NCBI RefSeq assembly: GCF_048269565.1 | Contig: NZ_JBLXIK010000001.1 | Span: 310,001 to 374,000 of the forward strand | Reading direction: 5' to 3' | DNA from: Maricaulis sp048269565 | GTDB lineage: Bacteria > Pseudomonadota > Alphaproteobacteria > Caulobacterales > Maricaulaceae | Length of the DNA stretch: 64,000 nucleotides | Shown: piece after piece, positions 51,265 through 60,166 of the stretch | Numbering within the stretch: the stretch's first letter is position 1 | How the letters are laid out: every line of letters starts with the position of its first letter | Made by a program: the position numbers and the translations under genes | Notes under the pieces: model-generated | What the model saw: only the letters and a program-made list of their open reading frames with translations | Databases searched by the model: none | Told to the model about the DNA's origin: nothing

Positions 51265-51302
51265 GGCGCCATCAATAGGGCGCCTGCCGCGAAGGGCAAG
51301 GC

Positions 51303-51324
51303 CGCGGGCCATTCGCGGCCCGCG
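51303..51324 (-). terminator. Hairpin between the DEAD-box helicase and hemF
   Basis: Perfect 8-bp arms CGCGGGCC and GGCCCGCG flank 6 nt, 16 nt after the helicase stop. No T-run follows on the minus strand, so it may be a weak or factor-dependent terminator, or RNA structure before hemF. Confidence 0.4.
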
Positions 51325-51339
51325 ACAACTCGTAGCGGT

Positions 51340-52641
51340 TTAGCCCGCCTTGCGCTGGCCACCCTGGCCGGGGCGGCGTCTGCCTGGCTTGCGAGAGCCG
51401 GCTGCCGTCACGCTCTGACCCTGCGGGCGACCGCCGCGGCGCTGGCCGCCACCGCCACCACCACGATTGCCGCCACCGGGCTTTTTGACCGGTTTTGGAA
51501 TGTGCAGGGCGGCGCCTTCGGCCGTGAGATACTTGCCGATCAGGTTTTCGATCTCGCGCAGCATGGTGCGCTCGTCCGGCTCGACCAGCGCAATGGCGAC
51601 ACCATCGGTGCCGGCGCGCGCGGTACGGCCGATGCGGTGGACATAGACCTCGGCCACGGTCGGCATTTCGTAATTCACCACGTGGGTGATGCCGTCGACA
51701 TCAATGCCGCGGGCGGCGATGTCGGTTGCGACCAGGATGTTGACCGAGCCATTCTTGAAGTTGGCGAGGGTCTTTTCCCGCTGGTTCTGGCTCTTGTTGC
51801 CGTGGATCGCGGCGGCGCGCAGGCCGTCCTTCTCCAGGTTCTGGACGACACGGTCGGCGCCGCGCTTGGTGCGCGTGAAGACGATGGCGAGTTTGACGTC
51901 CTCGGCCTTGAGGATGTCACGCAGCGCATTGCGCTTGGCCGAGGCGTCCATCAACAGCACGCTCTGCTCGATGCGTTCGATCGGCCTGGATTGCGGCGCG
52001 ACGCTGACTTCCGCCGGATTGTCGAGGAAATCGCTGGCCAGCTTGCGGATCTGGGGCGGCATGGTGGCCGAGAACAGCATGGTCTGGCGCGTCTTGCGCA
52101 GCTTGGACATGATCTGGCGGATCGCCGGCATGAAGCCGAGATCCATCATCTGGTCGGCTTCATCGAGGATCACCATCTTGACGCCATCGAGGCGCAGGGC
52201 GCCGGTCGAGACATGGTCAAGCAGACGGCCCGGCGTGGCGACGAGGATGTCGACGCCGCCTTCAAGCCGCTTGATCTGCGGGCGCGGCTTCACGCCGCCG
52301 ACAACCACACAATGGCTGAGCTTCATGAATTTGGCGTAGTCGCGAATACTGTCGTCGATCTGGGCAGCCAGCTCGCGGGTCGGCGCCAAGATGAGGGCGC
52401 GGCAATTGCGTGGGTTGGGGCGCTCATTGGCCTGGGCCAGGCGCGTCAGCAAAGGCAGCACGAAGGCAGCCGTCTTGCCGGTCCCGGTCTGGGCGATACC
52501 GATCAGGTCGCGCCCTTCGAGCAGGGTCGGGATGGCTTTCGCCTGGATGGGGGTAGGGGTTTCATAACCGGCGGCCGTAATGGCGCGCAGGACGGGTTCG
52601 GCGAGGCCGAGGTCTGCAAATTGGGTCAAATTGACACTCAT
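51340..52641 (-). CDS. DEAD-box ATP-dependent RNA helicase, RhlE-like
   Basis: The 433-aa helicase unwinds short RNA duplexes. It has the Q motif (GYETPTPIQ, about residues 23-31), Walker A AQTGTGKT (about 46-53), LDEADQM for the DEAD box, FSATMP (motif III), and HRIGRTAR (motif VI), and then a Gly/Arg-rich tail (from about 390) of the RNA-binding type. ATG 52641 is preferred to the long upstream extension. Such helicases aid ribosome assembly and cold adaptation. A 309-bp gene-free leader lies upstream. Confidence 0.93.
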   Translation of the reverse strand: MSVNLTQFADLGLAEPVLRAITAAGYETPTPIQAKAIPTLLEGRDLIGIAQTGTGKTAAFVLPLLTRLAQANERPNPRNCRALILAPTRELAAQIDDSIRDYAKFMKLSHCVVVGGVKPRPQIKRLEGGVDILVATPGRLLDHVSTGALRLDGVKMVILDEADQMMDLGFMPAIRQIMSKLRKTRQTMLFSATMPPQIRKLASDFLDNPAEVSVAPQSRPIERIEQSVLLMDASAKRNALRDILKAEDVKLAIVFTRTKRGADRVVQNLEKDGLRAAAIHGNKSQNQREKTLANFKNGSVNILVATDIAARGIDVDGITHVVNYEMPTVAEVYVHRIGRTARAGTDGVAIALVEPDERTMLREIENLIGKYLTAEGAALHIPKPVKKPGGGNRGGGGGGQRRGGRPQGQSVTAAGSRKPGRRRPGQGGQRKAG

Positions 52642-52950
52642 ATTGAGGCGCGCGCACGGATTCGTCCGCACGCTGCACCGAATAATTTTTAAAAGAAGCT
52701 TGCGTAGGTCAGCCGCTCGGCGATGCCTCTGCGATACCGGCCAGCAAGTGGCAAATACCCGGGGGCGCTGATGGCGGTCGGAAGCGAAAAAGCAGCCGTC
52801 TGCCGGTACTCCCTGCGCGCCATGACTCACCTTGGCGTCTACGCGCGGTGCGCAGGCAAGGGAGAGATGGTCACATGTTGCACTGCAGCGCAAGGCATAA
52901 TTGATGCGGCATTCCGAGTGCAAGAGGGGCGTCACCGCAAATCTGGCGCC
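52642..52950. other. Gene-free leader of the DEAD-box helicase
   Basis: Between the helicase start and trmL's end there is 309 bp without a convincing gene; the in-frame extension upstream of the helicase is Arg/Cys/Ser-rich and unprotein-like. It may hold the helicase promoter and a 5' leader. An A/T-rich stretch (AATAATTTTTAAAAGAAG) lies about 40 nt before the start. I see no certain hairpin or riboswitch. Confidence 0.4.
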
Positions 52951-53397
52951 TCAGCGCAGCTGTCGGCTCGCTTCTGCCAGGGCAATTGCCGCCGTGACCG
53001 TCACATTGAGTGAACGCATGCCCTCGCGAATCGGAATTCGCACCCGTTCGTCCGCTGATTCGTGGACGTTTTCGGGGACGCCGGCGCTTTCGCGGCCGAA
53101 AAGCAGGCGGTCATCTGCAGAAAATTCGAAGTCCCAGATGTCGCCGGCGCCGGCGGTTGTGAACAGGACGAGGCGACCGTGTGCAGCTTCTTCACTGTTT
53201 TGATATGCAGTCCATGAGGCGTGCCGGGTGGGTGATATTGCCGCACCATAATCCATCGCAGCGGCGCGGATTTTCCTGTCAGTTAAGGGGAATGCGCAGG
53301 GCTCCACAATGTCCAGACCCGCACCGAAGCAGGCGGCCACGCGCATCGCCGCCCCAAGATTTTGCGGAATATCAGGTTGAAAAAAAACGATCCGCAT
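52951..53397 (-). CDS. trmL: tRNA (cytidine(34)/uridine(34)-2'-O)-methyltransferase TrmL
   Basis: TrmL methylates the ribose of the wobble base in tRNA-Leu. The 148-aa SPOUT protein has MRIVFFQPDIPQNLGAAMRVA (in parts, 1-21), GRLVLFTTAG, LLFGRESAGVPENV (about 98-111) and MRSLNVTVTAAIALAE (about 127-142), the knot region that binds SAM. Length is normal. It diverges from petA. Confidence 0.93.
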   Translation of the reverse strand: MRIVFFQPDIPQNLGAAMRVAACFGAGLDIVEPCAFPLTDRKIRAAAMDYGAAISPTRHASWTAYQNSEEAAHGRLVLFTTAGAGDIWDFEFSADDRLLFGRESAGVPENVHESADERVRIPIREGMRSLNVTVTAAIALAEASRQLR

Positions 53398-53577
53398 TTT
53401 AAGCCGCGCACAGGCCGGAGGTCGAATTCAGTGTGCGGCATTGCGCCACGCACTGGTCAGCCAATCCGGCGTTAGGTTATACGGCGTCAAACCGCGCTTG
53501 CGCGAAGACGTCAAGTTATCTGGGGCAGGGGGACGCATTCGCGTGACCCCGTTTAAGAAAAGAGAAGAGGTCGGCTC

Positions 53578-54204
53578 GTGACGGAACAGAACGGCGCGCT
53601 CGGTGAACATGGTCAGGAACCATCTCGCCGCGACTTCATCTATATCGCGGCCACAGGCGCTGCCGCGATCGGTGCCGGCATGGCGATCTGGCCTTTCATC
53701 GATCAGATGAACCCGGCCGCTGATACGCTGGCACTCGGTTCAATCCGAGTGGATGTGTCCTCGGTGACCGATGGCACCGAGATTACGGTGATGTGGCGCG
53801 GCGGCCCGGTGTTCATCCGCCACCGCACGCAGGCAATGATCGACGAGGCCCGCGCGGTTTCGCTCAGCGATCTGCCGGACGATAACTCGCGCAACCTCAA
53901 TGCCGGAATGGGCGACCTTTCGGGCGCTGACGAGAACCGCGTCCTGCGTCCCGAGTATCTGATCGTCAAAGGCAATTGCACCCATCTCGGCTGCGTGCCG
54001 CTGGGGATTGGCGTCGATACAGGCGATTATGATGGCTGGTACTGCCCATGCCACGGCTCGCACTATGACGGTTCCGCGCGTATCCGCCGCGGACCGGCTC
54101 CGGAGAACCTGCCGGTTCCCGATTATTACTTTGAAACGGAAACGACCGTGAAGATCGGTCTGTCGCCTGAAGAAGCTGCACAATCAGGGTGGGGTGCATC
54201 ATGA
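53578..54204 (+). CDS. petA: Ubiquinol-cytochrome c reductase Rieske iron-sulphur subunit
   Basis: This 208-aa subunit carries the [2Fe-2S] cluster of the bc1 complex. It has a twin-arginine-type N-terminus (SRRDFIYIAA), a single membrane anchor at about residues 20-41, and the cluster ligands in CTHLGC (Cys134, His136, Cys139) and CPCHGS (Cys156, Cys158, His159). The start is GTG 53578 with GAAGAGG upstream. The stop overlaps petB's ATG. First gene of petABC. Confidence 0.96.
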   Translation: MTEQNGALGEHGQEPSRRDFIYIAATGAAAIGAGMAIWPFIDQMNPAADTLALGSIRVDVSSVTDGTEITVMWRGGPVFIRHRTQAMIDEARAVSLSDLPDDNSRNLNAGMGDLSGADENRVLRPEYLIVKGNCTHLGCVPLGIGVDTGDYDGWYCPCHGSHYDGSARIRRGPAPENLPVPDYYFETETTVKIGLSPEEAAQSGWGAS

Positions 54205-55499
54205 GCGGTCCTTCGACCTACAAGCCGGGTACGGCGATCGAGAAATGGCTCGATGACCGCCTTCCAATCATCCGCCTCGGTTATGACAGCTTCGTCGATT
54301 TCCCGACGCCGCGGAATCTGAACTACTGGTGGACCTTCGGCGGGATCCTCGCGATTTTCCTCGTCATCCAGATCGTGTCCGGCATCGTGCTGGCCATGCA
54401 TTACGTGCCGCATGAGAGCATGGCGTTCGAAAGTCTCGAGCGCATCCGCCGCGATGTGAAGTTCGGCTGGCTGATCCAATCGATGCACGCAAACGGCGCC
54501 AGCTTCTTCTTCGTGGCTGTGTATATCCACATGTTCCGGGGGCTGTATTACGGCTCCTACAAGGCGCCGCGCGAGATTCTCTGGATCCTCGGTGTCGTGA
54601 TCTATCTCCTGATGATGGCGACCGGCTTCATGGGCTATGTCCTGCCCTGGGGTCAGATGTCCTATTGGGGTGCGATGGTGATCACCAATCTGATCGGCGC
54701 TCTGCCCTTCATCGGTGATGCGATCCGCGAATGGCTCTGGGGCGGTTTCTCCGTCGGTCAGGCCACGCTGAGCCGCTTCTTCTCGCTGCACTACCTGCTG
54801 CCCTTCGTGATCGCCGGTGTCGTGATCCTGCACATCTGGGCGCTGCACGTGCCGGGCAATGGCAATCCGGTCGGTATCGAGGTGAAGACCAAGAAGGATA
54901 CGCTGCCTTTCCACCCGTACTACACGGTGAAGGACGGCTTCGCGATCCTCGTCTATCTGATGATCTTCGCGGCTTTCGTCTTCTTCCTGCCGAACGTGCT
55001 GGGCCATGCCGACAACTTCATCCCGGCCAACCCGCTTTCGACCCCGGCCCACATTGTTCCGGAATGGTATTACCTGCCCTTTTACGCGATCTTGCGGGCG
55101 ATCACCTTCGACATCGGCCCGATCGACGCCAAGCTTGGCGGCGTGATTGCGATGTTCGGTGCCATCCTGATCCTGTTCGTGCTGCCTTGGCTCGACACCT
55201 CGAAAGTGCGTTCCATGCGCTTCCGTCCGGTGACGCGGGTGTTTTTCATCCTGTTCCTCCTGGCCTGTCTTGGCCTGGGTTGGTGCGGTGCGAAAAACCC
55301 TGACGATCTCGTCTTCGCGATCGGCCATGACGCCGAAGGCGTGGCGACGGGTTTCAAATTCGTCTGGTTCGCGCAGCTGCTGACATTCTATTATTTCGCC
55401 TACTTCCTCATCATCCTGCCGGTGATGGGAATTATCGAGAAGCCGATCGATCGTCCTGCTTCCATCGAAGCGGCCGTCCTCGGCTCGGCCAAGGCATAG
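54201..55499 (+). CDS. petB: Cytochrome b (bc1 complex)
   Basis: The 432-aa membrane protein has eight to nine helices and the haem-binding histidines in SMHANGASFFFVAVYIHMFRG (in parts, about residues 94-114) and the later LHYLLPFVIAGVVILHIWALH (about 196-216). The quinol-site motif PEWY is present (about residue 284). It is the full-length fused cytochrome b of proteobacterial bc1 rather than the split b6f form. It overlaps petA by ATGA and lies 11 nt before petC. Confidence 0.96.
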   Translation: MSGPSTYKPGTAIEKWLDDRLPIIRLGYDSFVDFPTPRNLNYWWTFGGILAIFLVIQIVSGIVLAMHYVPHESMAFESLERIRRDVKFGWLIQSMHANGASFFFVAVYIHMFRGLYYGSYKAPREILWILGVVIYLLMMATGFMGYVLPWGQMSYWGAMVITNLIGALPFIGDAIREWLWGGFSVGQATLSRFFSLHYLLPFVIAGVVILHIWALHVPGNGNPVGIEVKTKKDTLPFHPYYTVKDGFAILVYLMIFAAFVFFLPNVLGHADNFIPANPLSTPAHIVPEWYYLPFYAILRAITFDIGPIDAKLGGVIAMFGAILILFVLPWLDTSKVRSMRFRPVTRVFFILFLLACLGLGWCGAKNPDDLVFAIGHDAEGVATGFKFVWFAQLLTFYYFAYFLIILPVMGIIEKPIDRPASIEAAVLGSAKA

Positions 55500-55510
55500 G
55501 GGCGATAGAC

Positions 55511-56314
55511 ATGAAGATGACCCGTATTCTCGTCGCCGCCGTGGCAGCCCTGGGCCTCTCCGGCATTGCCTGGGCCTCGACCGCCGGGCAGCGCGCACCC
55601 GAGCATCACCACTGGCACAATGCCGGCCCGTTCGGCACGTTCGACCGCCAGGCCCTGCAGCGTGGCCTGCAGATCTACCAGGAAGTCTGTTCCAGCTGTC
55701 ACTCGCTGGATCTGGTGCATTTCCGCAATCTCGGCGAGCCTGGTGGCCCGTTCGAGAGCGAGGAATTCCCCAACGCCAATGACAATGCCATCGTGATGCA
55801 GATTGCGGCCGGTTACATGATCGAGGATGGCCCGGATGATGCCGGTGACATGTTCGAGCGCGCTGGCCTGCCCAGCGATGCCTTCCCGGCACCCTTTGCC
55901 AATCCGCAGCAGGCACGCGGTTCCAATGGCGGTGCCCTGCCGCCGGACCTGTCGCTGATCGTCAAGGCCCGCAGCCATGGCGCCGACTATATCCGCTCGC
56001 TCCTGCTCGGCTATGGCGAGGAAGTGCCGCACGATGTCACCATCGCCCCGGGCAAGCACTACAACCCGTATTTCGCCGGTGCTGTCATCGCCATGGCGCC
56101 GCCGCTGTCGGAAGGTCTCGTCACCTATGCCGATGGCACCGAGCCAAGCATGGAACAAATGGCGGAAGACGTCGTCACCTTCCTCACCTGGGCCGGCGAT
56201 CCGCACATGGAAGCGCGCAAGCAGATGGGCGTGATGGTCCTGATCTATCTCTTCATCTTCGCGATCCTGGTCTATCTGGCCTATCGTCAGATCTGGGCCA
56301 ATGTGAAGCATTGA
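55511..56314 (+). CDS. petC: Cytochrome c1 (bc1 complex)
   Basis: The 267-aa subunit has a signal peptide (about 1-22), the covalent haem motif CSSCH (Cys60, Cys63, His64), the axial Met region VIAMAPPLSEG (about 196-206) and a C-terminal membrane anchor (about 240-258). It takes electrons from the Rieske protein and passes them to cytochrome c. It ends the operon, 26 nt before a strong terminator. Confidence 0.96.
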   Translation: MKMTRILVAAVAALGLSGIAWASTAGQRAPEHHHWHNAGPFGTFDRQALQRGLQIYQEVCSSCHSLDLVHFRNLGEPGGPFESEEFPNANDNAIVMQIAAGYMIEDGPDDAGDMFERAGLPSDAFPAPFANPQQARGSNGGALPPDLSLIVKARSHGADYIRSLLLGYGEEVPHDVTIAPGKHYNPYFAGAVIAMAPPLSEGLVTYADGTEPSMEQMAEDVVTFLTWAGDPHMEARKQMGVMVLIYLFIFAILVYLAYRQIWANVKH

Positions 56315-56339
56315 TTGCCTCACACACCGTATGAACAAG

Positions 56340-56370
56340 GGGCTGCGAACGTGAGTTCGCAGCCCTTTTT
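56340..56370 (+). terminator. Rho-independent terminator of petABC
   Basis: An 11-bp perfect stem (56340-56350 with 56355-56365) with a GTGA loop is followed by TTTTT, 26 nt after the petC stop. Confidence 0.93.
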
Positions 56371-56394
56371 CGTGTCACCACCGGGAGATGGGCG

Positions 56395-57270
56395 ATGAGT
56401 CAGTGGACGCTCGGCATAATCGGCGGCTCCGGCCTGTATCAGCTTGATGGCCTCGCCAATGTGCGCCATGAGCACATCGAGACGCCCTGGGGCGAGCCGT
56501 CTGAGCGTCTGACCTTCGGCGAGTTGCATGGCGTGCCGCTGGTCTTCCTGCCGCGCCATGGCCAGGGCCATCGTCTGCCGCCTGCCGCGATCCCGTTTCG
56601 CGCCAATATCGCGGCGCTGAAGCAGGCCGGTTGTACCGATATCCTGTCGATCTCGGCCTGTGGCTCGCTGCGCGAGGAGCTGCCGCCCGGCCATTTCGTG
56701 ATGGTCGACCAGTATGTTGATCGCACCGAGGGCCGCGAGCGCAGCTTTTTCGGTCCGGGCTGTGTTGCCCACGTGCCGATGGCGAAACCGGTCTGCAGTC
56801 GCCTCTCGGCTCTCGCCGCCGAGGCCGGAGACGCCGCCGGCATCGCCGTGACGCCGCGCGGCACCTATCTGGCGATGGAGGGGCCGCAATTCTCGACCCG
56901 CGCCGAGAGCGAGCTCTACCGGCAATGGGGCATGGATGTGATCGGCATGACCAATATGCCCGAGGCCCGTCTCGCCCGCGAAGCCGAGCTGCCCTATGCC
57001 TCGATCGCCATGGTCACTGATTATGACTGCTGGCGCGAGCACACCCACAGCGTCGATGCGGCGCTGGTGCTGGAGGTCATGCGCAGCAATACCGTCAAGG
57101 TGCGCCAATTGCTCGACCGGCTGGTGCTGGCCATGTCCGAGCAGGCGCGCATGCCGGGTCCTGACGGCATCGAGACCGTGCTCGATACCGCCATCATCAC
57201 CCCGCCGTCCGCCCGCGATCCGGAGATGGTGCGCCGGTTGGCCGCGATTGCGGGGCGTGTCCTGGGTTAG
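56395..57270 (+). CDS. mtnP: S-methyl-5'-thioadenosine phosphorylase
   Basis: MtnP splits methylthioadenosine into adenine and methylthioribose-1-phosphate in methionine salvage. The 291-aa product has LGIIGGSGLYQLDGL (residues 6-20), the phosphate-site FLPRHGQGH (about 51-59), TPRGTYLAMEGPQFSTRAE (about 153-171) and the purine-site MTNMPEARLARE (about 183-194). GGGAG precedes the ATG. The adenine it frees can be recovered by apt, 1.2 kb downstream. Confidence 0.94.
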   Translation: MSQWTLGIIGGSGLYQLDGLANVRHEHIETPWGEPSERLTFGELHGVPLVFLPRHGQGHRLPPAAIPFRANIAALKQAGCTDILSISACGSLREELPPGHFVMVDQYVDRTEGRERSFFGPGCVAHVPMAKPVCSRLSALAAEAGDAAGIAVTPRGTYLAMEGPQFSTRAESELYRQWGMDVIGMTNMPEARLAREAELPYASIAMVTDYDCWREHTHSVDAALVLEVMRSNTVKVRQLLDRLVLAMSEQARMPGPDGIETVLDTAIITPPSARDPEMVRRLAAIAGRVLG

Positions 57271-57372
57271 GAGGCCCCGTCTTGCCTGGAAATCCGGCGG
57301 TGGAAGCCAACAAGCCTTTTCCCCGATCCAGCCCTCGTCCATAAAGGCGGCTGTTGTGTTCGGGAGTTTTCG

Positions 57373-57771
57373 ATGTTGGTTCTTGTGATGTCCCTGTTTG
57401 TCCAGGGTGATATTCCTCAAATCGGGGCGCCCAATCCGCGGCCGGCGTTTGAATGCGCCGAGCATGTCACCGATGCGCGCGCGCGGCGCAGCTGCCTCAA
57501 TACGCTGTTGCGCGAAGCAGAAACGCAATTGCAGGCCGCGCAGGAACAGGCGCGCGAGGAGGCGCGGGATTCCGATCTCGATTCCGGTGGCATGTTCCAG
57601 GCCGAAGCCAGTCTCGACAACGCCCAGGCCATCTGGATGCAGTATCGCGATGCCGAATGCGCCCGCCGCGGTTCACTCATGTTTGTCAGCGAGAGTTCGC
57701 GCGAGGAAATCGTCCTAGATTGCCGTATCGCGCTCGACCGGGCGCGGGCGGCGGAATTGCTGGAGCACTGA
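57373..57771 (+). CDS. LprI-like (DUF1311) exported protein
   Basis: The 132-aa product has a hydrophobic N-terminus acting as a signal (about 1-12) and a mature domain with four cysteines, including FECAEHV, RRSCLNTLL, DAECARRGS and LDCRIALD, the pattern of DUF1311/LprI lysozyme-inhibitor-like proteins. The middle has a helix rich in Glu/Ala. It may protect against lysozyme or have another envelope role. The GST-type gene begins one base after its stop. Confidence 0.8.
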   Translation: MLVLVMSLFVQGDIPQIGAPNPRPAFECAEHVTDARARRSCLNTLLREAETQLQAAQEQAREEARDSDLDSGGMFQAEASLDNAQAIWMQYRDAECARRGSLMFVSESSREEIVLDCRIALDRARAAELLEH

Positions 57772-57772
57772 T

Positions 57773-58414
57773 TTGGGTCGTCCCGTCCTTCATATCGGCA
57801 ACAAGCAGCTTTCCAGCTGGTCGCTGCGGCCCTGGCTGGCCCTGCGCAAGGCCGGGATAGCCTTCGACGAGCACATGATCCCGCTCGACCGGCCCGAAAC
57901 GCGCGCCGCCCTTGAGGCGCTGTCGCCTGGCGGCACCGTGCCCGTGCTCGAGACCGGCGGTGAGGTGATCTGGGATTCGCTGGCGATCTGCGAGTGGGCC
58001 GCAGAGCGTGCACCGCAGATCTGGCCCTCCGACCCGGGAATGCGAGCCCGCGCTCGCGCGGTGACCGCGTCCATGCACAGCGGCTTCGCCGCGCTGCGCC
58101 GCTCCTGCCCGATGGACCTGTGCCGGCCGGTGGCGCCCGTCGCGCTTGACGAGGCCACGCGCCGCGATATCGCTGCCATCCAGGCAATGTGGGCAGGCGT
58201 GCGCAGCGATGAAGGACCGTTCCTGTTTGGCCAGTGGAGCATCGCCGACGCTTTCTTCACGCCGGTTGCCGCGCGCTTTCATCACTTCGCCGTGCCGCTT
58301 GACCCTGCTGCGCAAATCTATTGCGATAGCCTGCTCGCCGATGCCGACTATCGCGACTGGATCGAGGCCGCCCGGCGCGAAAACCTGGTGCCGCCCGGCC
58401 ATCAACACGCCTGA
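57773..58414 (+). CDS. Glutathione S-transferase family protein
   Basis: The 213-aa product has the N-terminal thioredoxin-like domain (NKQLSSWSLRPWLAL, about residues 10-24, with Ser as likely catalytic residue), the glutathione gamma-glutamyl site GGTVPVLETGGEVIWDSLAI (about 53-72), and a C-terminal helical domain with WSIADAFFTPV (about 155-165). TTG start at 57773, one base after the upstream stop. Function could be detoxification; substrate unknown. Confidence 0.88.
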   Translation: MGRPVLHIGNKQLSSWSLRPWLALRKAGIAFDEHMIPLDRPETRAALEALSPGGTVPVLETGGEVIWDSLAICEWAAERAPQIWPSDPGMRARARAVTASMHSGFAALRRSCPMDLCRPVAPVALDEATRRDIAAIQAMWAGVRSDEGPFLFGQWSIADAFFTPVAARFHHFAVPLDPAAQIYCDSLLADADYRDWIEAARRENLVPPGHQHA

Positions 58415-58432
58415 CCCTTGAGGGGAAACGAC

Positions 58433-58963
58433 TTGATCGATCTCAAAGCCGCCATTCGCACCATTCCGGATTATCCCAAGCCGGGGATCATGTTCCGCGA
58501 TGTCACGACCCTGATCGGCGATGCGCGCGCCTTTCGCGTCGCCATCGACCAGATGGTCCAGCCCTGGGCCGGCGCCAAGATCGACAAGGTGGCCGGCACC
58601 GAAGCGCGCGGCTTCATCCTCGGCGGCGCCGTGGCGCACCAGCTCTCCGTCGGCTTCGTGCCGGTGCGCAAGAAGGGCAAGCTGCCCTCGCGGACCCTGT
58701 CGGAGGAATACGAGCTGGAATATGGCACCGACACGATCGAGATCCATACCGATGCCGTGCGCGAGGGCGACCGGGTGCTGCTTGTCGATGACCTGATCGC
58801 CACCGGCGGCACGGCCGAGGCCTCGATCCGGCTGTTGCGCCGCGCGGGTGCCACCGTGGTCGGTGCCACCTTCATCATCGACCTTCCTGAACTGGGCGGG
58901 GCCAAACGCATCGAGGCGCTTGGTGTGCCGGTTTCGGCCCTGGTGTCCTACGAGGGGCATTGA
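58433..58963 (+). CDS. apt: Adenine phosphoribosyltransferase
   Basis: Apt joins adenine and PRPP to make AMP. The 176-aa product has DLKAAIRTIPDYPKPGI at the start, GTEARGFILGGAVAH (about 55-69) and the PRPP-binding VLLVDDLIATGGTAEA (about 116-131). No ATG fits; the TTG at 58433, with GAGGGG 9 nt upstream, gives the usual start (an earlier TTG adds five residues). With mtnP it completes adenine salvage. It lies 18 nt after the GST gene. Confidence 0.94.
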   Translation: MIDLKAAIRTIPDYPKPGIMFRDVTTLIGDARAFRVAIDQMVQPWAGAKIDKVAGTEARGFILGGAVAHQLSVGFVPVRKKGKLPSRTLSEEYELEYGTDTIEIHTDAVREGDRVLLVDDLIATGGTAEASIRLLRRAGATVVGATFIIDLPELGGAKRIEALGVPVSALVSYEGH

Positions 58964-58997
58964 GGCCGGGCCATGTTAAACCGGAAGGGCTGATCCC

Positions 58998-59354
58998 GTG
59001 ACGATACCATCCGACCGCTTTTCCAAAACGCCCGAGCCGCCCTATTACGCGGTTATCTTCACCAACCTGCTGGCTGACAATGATAACGGATATGGCGCCA
59101 TGGCCGATGCGATGCATGCGCTCGCCCTTGAGCAACCCGGTTGTCTCGGTGCAGAAAGCGCCCGCGATGCGGACAGGCTGGGGATTACGGTGTCCTATTG
59201 GCGCGACGAGGACAGCATCGCGGCCTGGAAGGGTCTCGCCCGGCATCTGGTTGCCCAGAAAATGGGGATTGATCGCTGGTATACACACTATGAATTGCGG
59301 GTGGCGAAGGTGGAACGCGCCTATTCGGGCCCTGAAGGGCGCACTGTTGACTGA
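58998..59354 (+). CDS. Antibiotic biosynthesis monooxygenase (ABM) domain protein
   Basis: The 118-aa product has the ABM ferredoxin-like pattern: YYAVIFTNLLADNDNGYGAMADAM (about residues 16-39, in parts), QPGCLGAESARDADRLGITVSYWRDEDSIAAWK (about 46-78, in parts), and a C-terminal strand HYELRVAKVERAY. Such small enzymes act on quinones or haem-like substrates. GTG start with GGAAGGG upstream. Substrate unknown. Confidence 0.82.
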   Translation: MTIPSDRFSKTPEPPYYAVIFTNLLADNDNGYGAMADAMHALALEQPGCLGAESARDADRLGITVSYWRDEDSIAAWKGLARHLVAQKMGIDRWYTHYELRVAKVERAYSGPEGRTVD

Positions 59355-59451
59355 CGTCCCCCGCGTCTGCGGCACGGCCAGCGAGAAATCACTTCCGTCG
59401 CGCAAGCGCTGACTGCTAGCATCCCCGCAATTCAAACGGGGGAGTGCCATC

Positions 59452-60111
59452 ATGTTCATCGGTCATTACGCGCCGGCCTTCATCGGCAAGCGCATCGCGA
59501 AAACCGTTCCGCTCTGGGTCCTGTTCGCGGCTGTGCAGCTGGTCGATATCGCCTGGGGCGTCTTTATCGCGACGGGCGTTGAACATGTCCGTATCATCGA
59601 GGGCTTCACCGCATCGAACAGTCTCGATCTCTATGACATGCCCTGGACGCACAGCCTGGTCATGGCGCTGGTCTGGTCGCTCGGCGCCGGTCTGGTCTGG
59701 GCGGCGCTTGCCCGTCGCGACAAGACGCTCGGCGGTATCGTCGTCGGTGCGGCGGTGTTCTCGCACTGGCTGACCGATCTGATCGTGCATGTGCCGGATC
59801 TGCTCCTCTACCCCGGCTCGGATATCAAGTTCGGTTTCGGGCTATGGAATAATTTCCCCGTCGCCATGGGGCTGGAGCTGACGATTTTTCTCGGCTCGAT
59901 GGCGATCTATCTGACCGGCACGCGCGCCAGGGGCGGCTTTGGCCGGGTCTGGCCCTTCATCGCCACGGCGCTGTTGCTGGGCCTGTTCTATCTTGGCATG
60001 ACCACACCGCCGCCGGACGATATCGCTGTCGCCGGATACTCGGCCGTCGTGATGTATGGCGTGATCTGCGCCATTGCCGCAGGCTTTGATCTGACCCGCG
60101 AGGCCAAATAG
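59452..60111 (+). CDS. Membrane protein of unknown function
   Basis: The 219-aa product has five or six membrane helices and conserved-looking polar residues in the membrane (VFSHWLTDLIVHVPD, about residues 102-116, and WTHSLVMAL), a pattern reminiscent of YdjM/LexA-regulated membrane-bound metal hydrolases. A GGGGGAG site precedes the ATG. Without known catalytic residues I leave the function open. Confidence 0.72.
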   Translation: MFIGHYAPAFIGKRIAKTVPLWVLFAAVQLVDIAWGVFIATGVEHVRIIEGFTASNSLDLYDMPWTHSLVMALVWSLGAGLVWAALARRDKTLGGIVVGAAVFSHWLTDLIVHVPDLLLYPGSDIKFGFGLWNNFPVAMGLELTIFLGSMAIYLTGTRARGGFGRVWPFIATALLLGLFYLGMTTPPPDDIAVAGYSAVVMYGVICAIAAGFDLTREAK

Positions 60112-60112
60112 C

Positions 60113-60148
60113 AAAGGCCGCCCCGACTGATGTGTCGGAGCGGCCTTT
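60113..60148. terminator. Bidirectional terminator
   Basis: Arms 60113-60127 and 60134-60148 pair over 14 of 15 positions with a 6-nt loop, with AAA on the left and TTT on the right. It lies between the convergent membrane-protein and S10 peptidase genes. Confidence 0.85.
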
Positions 60149-60166
60149 GGGTTTTCGGCGCGATGC

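Noticed and set aside
50491..52692. A 733-codon plus-strand frame opposite hemF and the helicase
   Set aside because: Antisense to two firm genes and without recognisable motifs; a GC-rich shadow.
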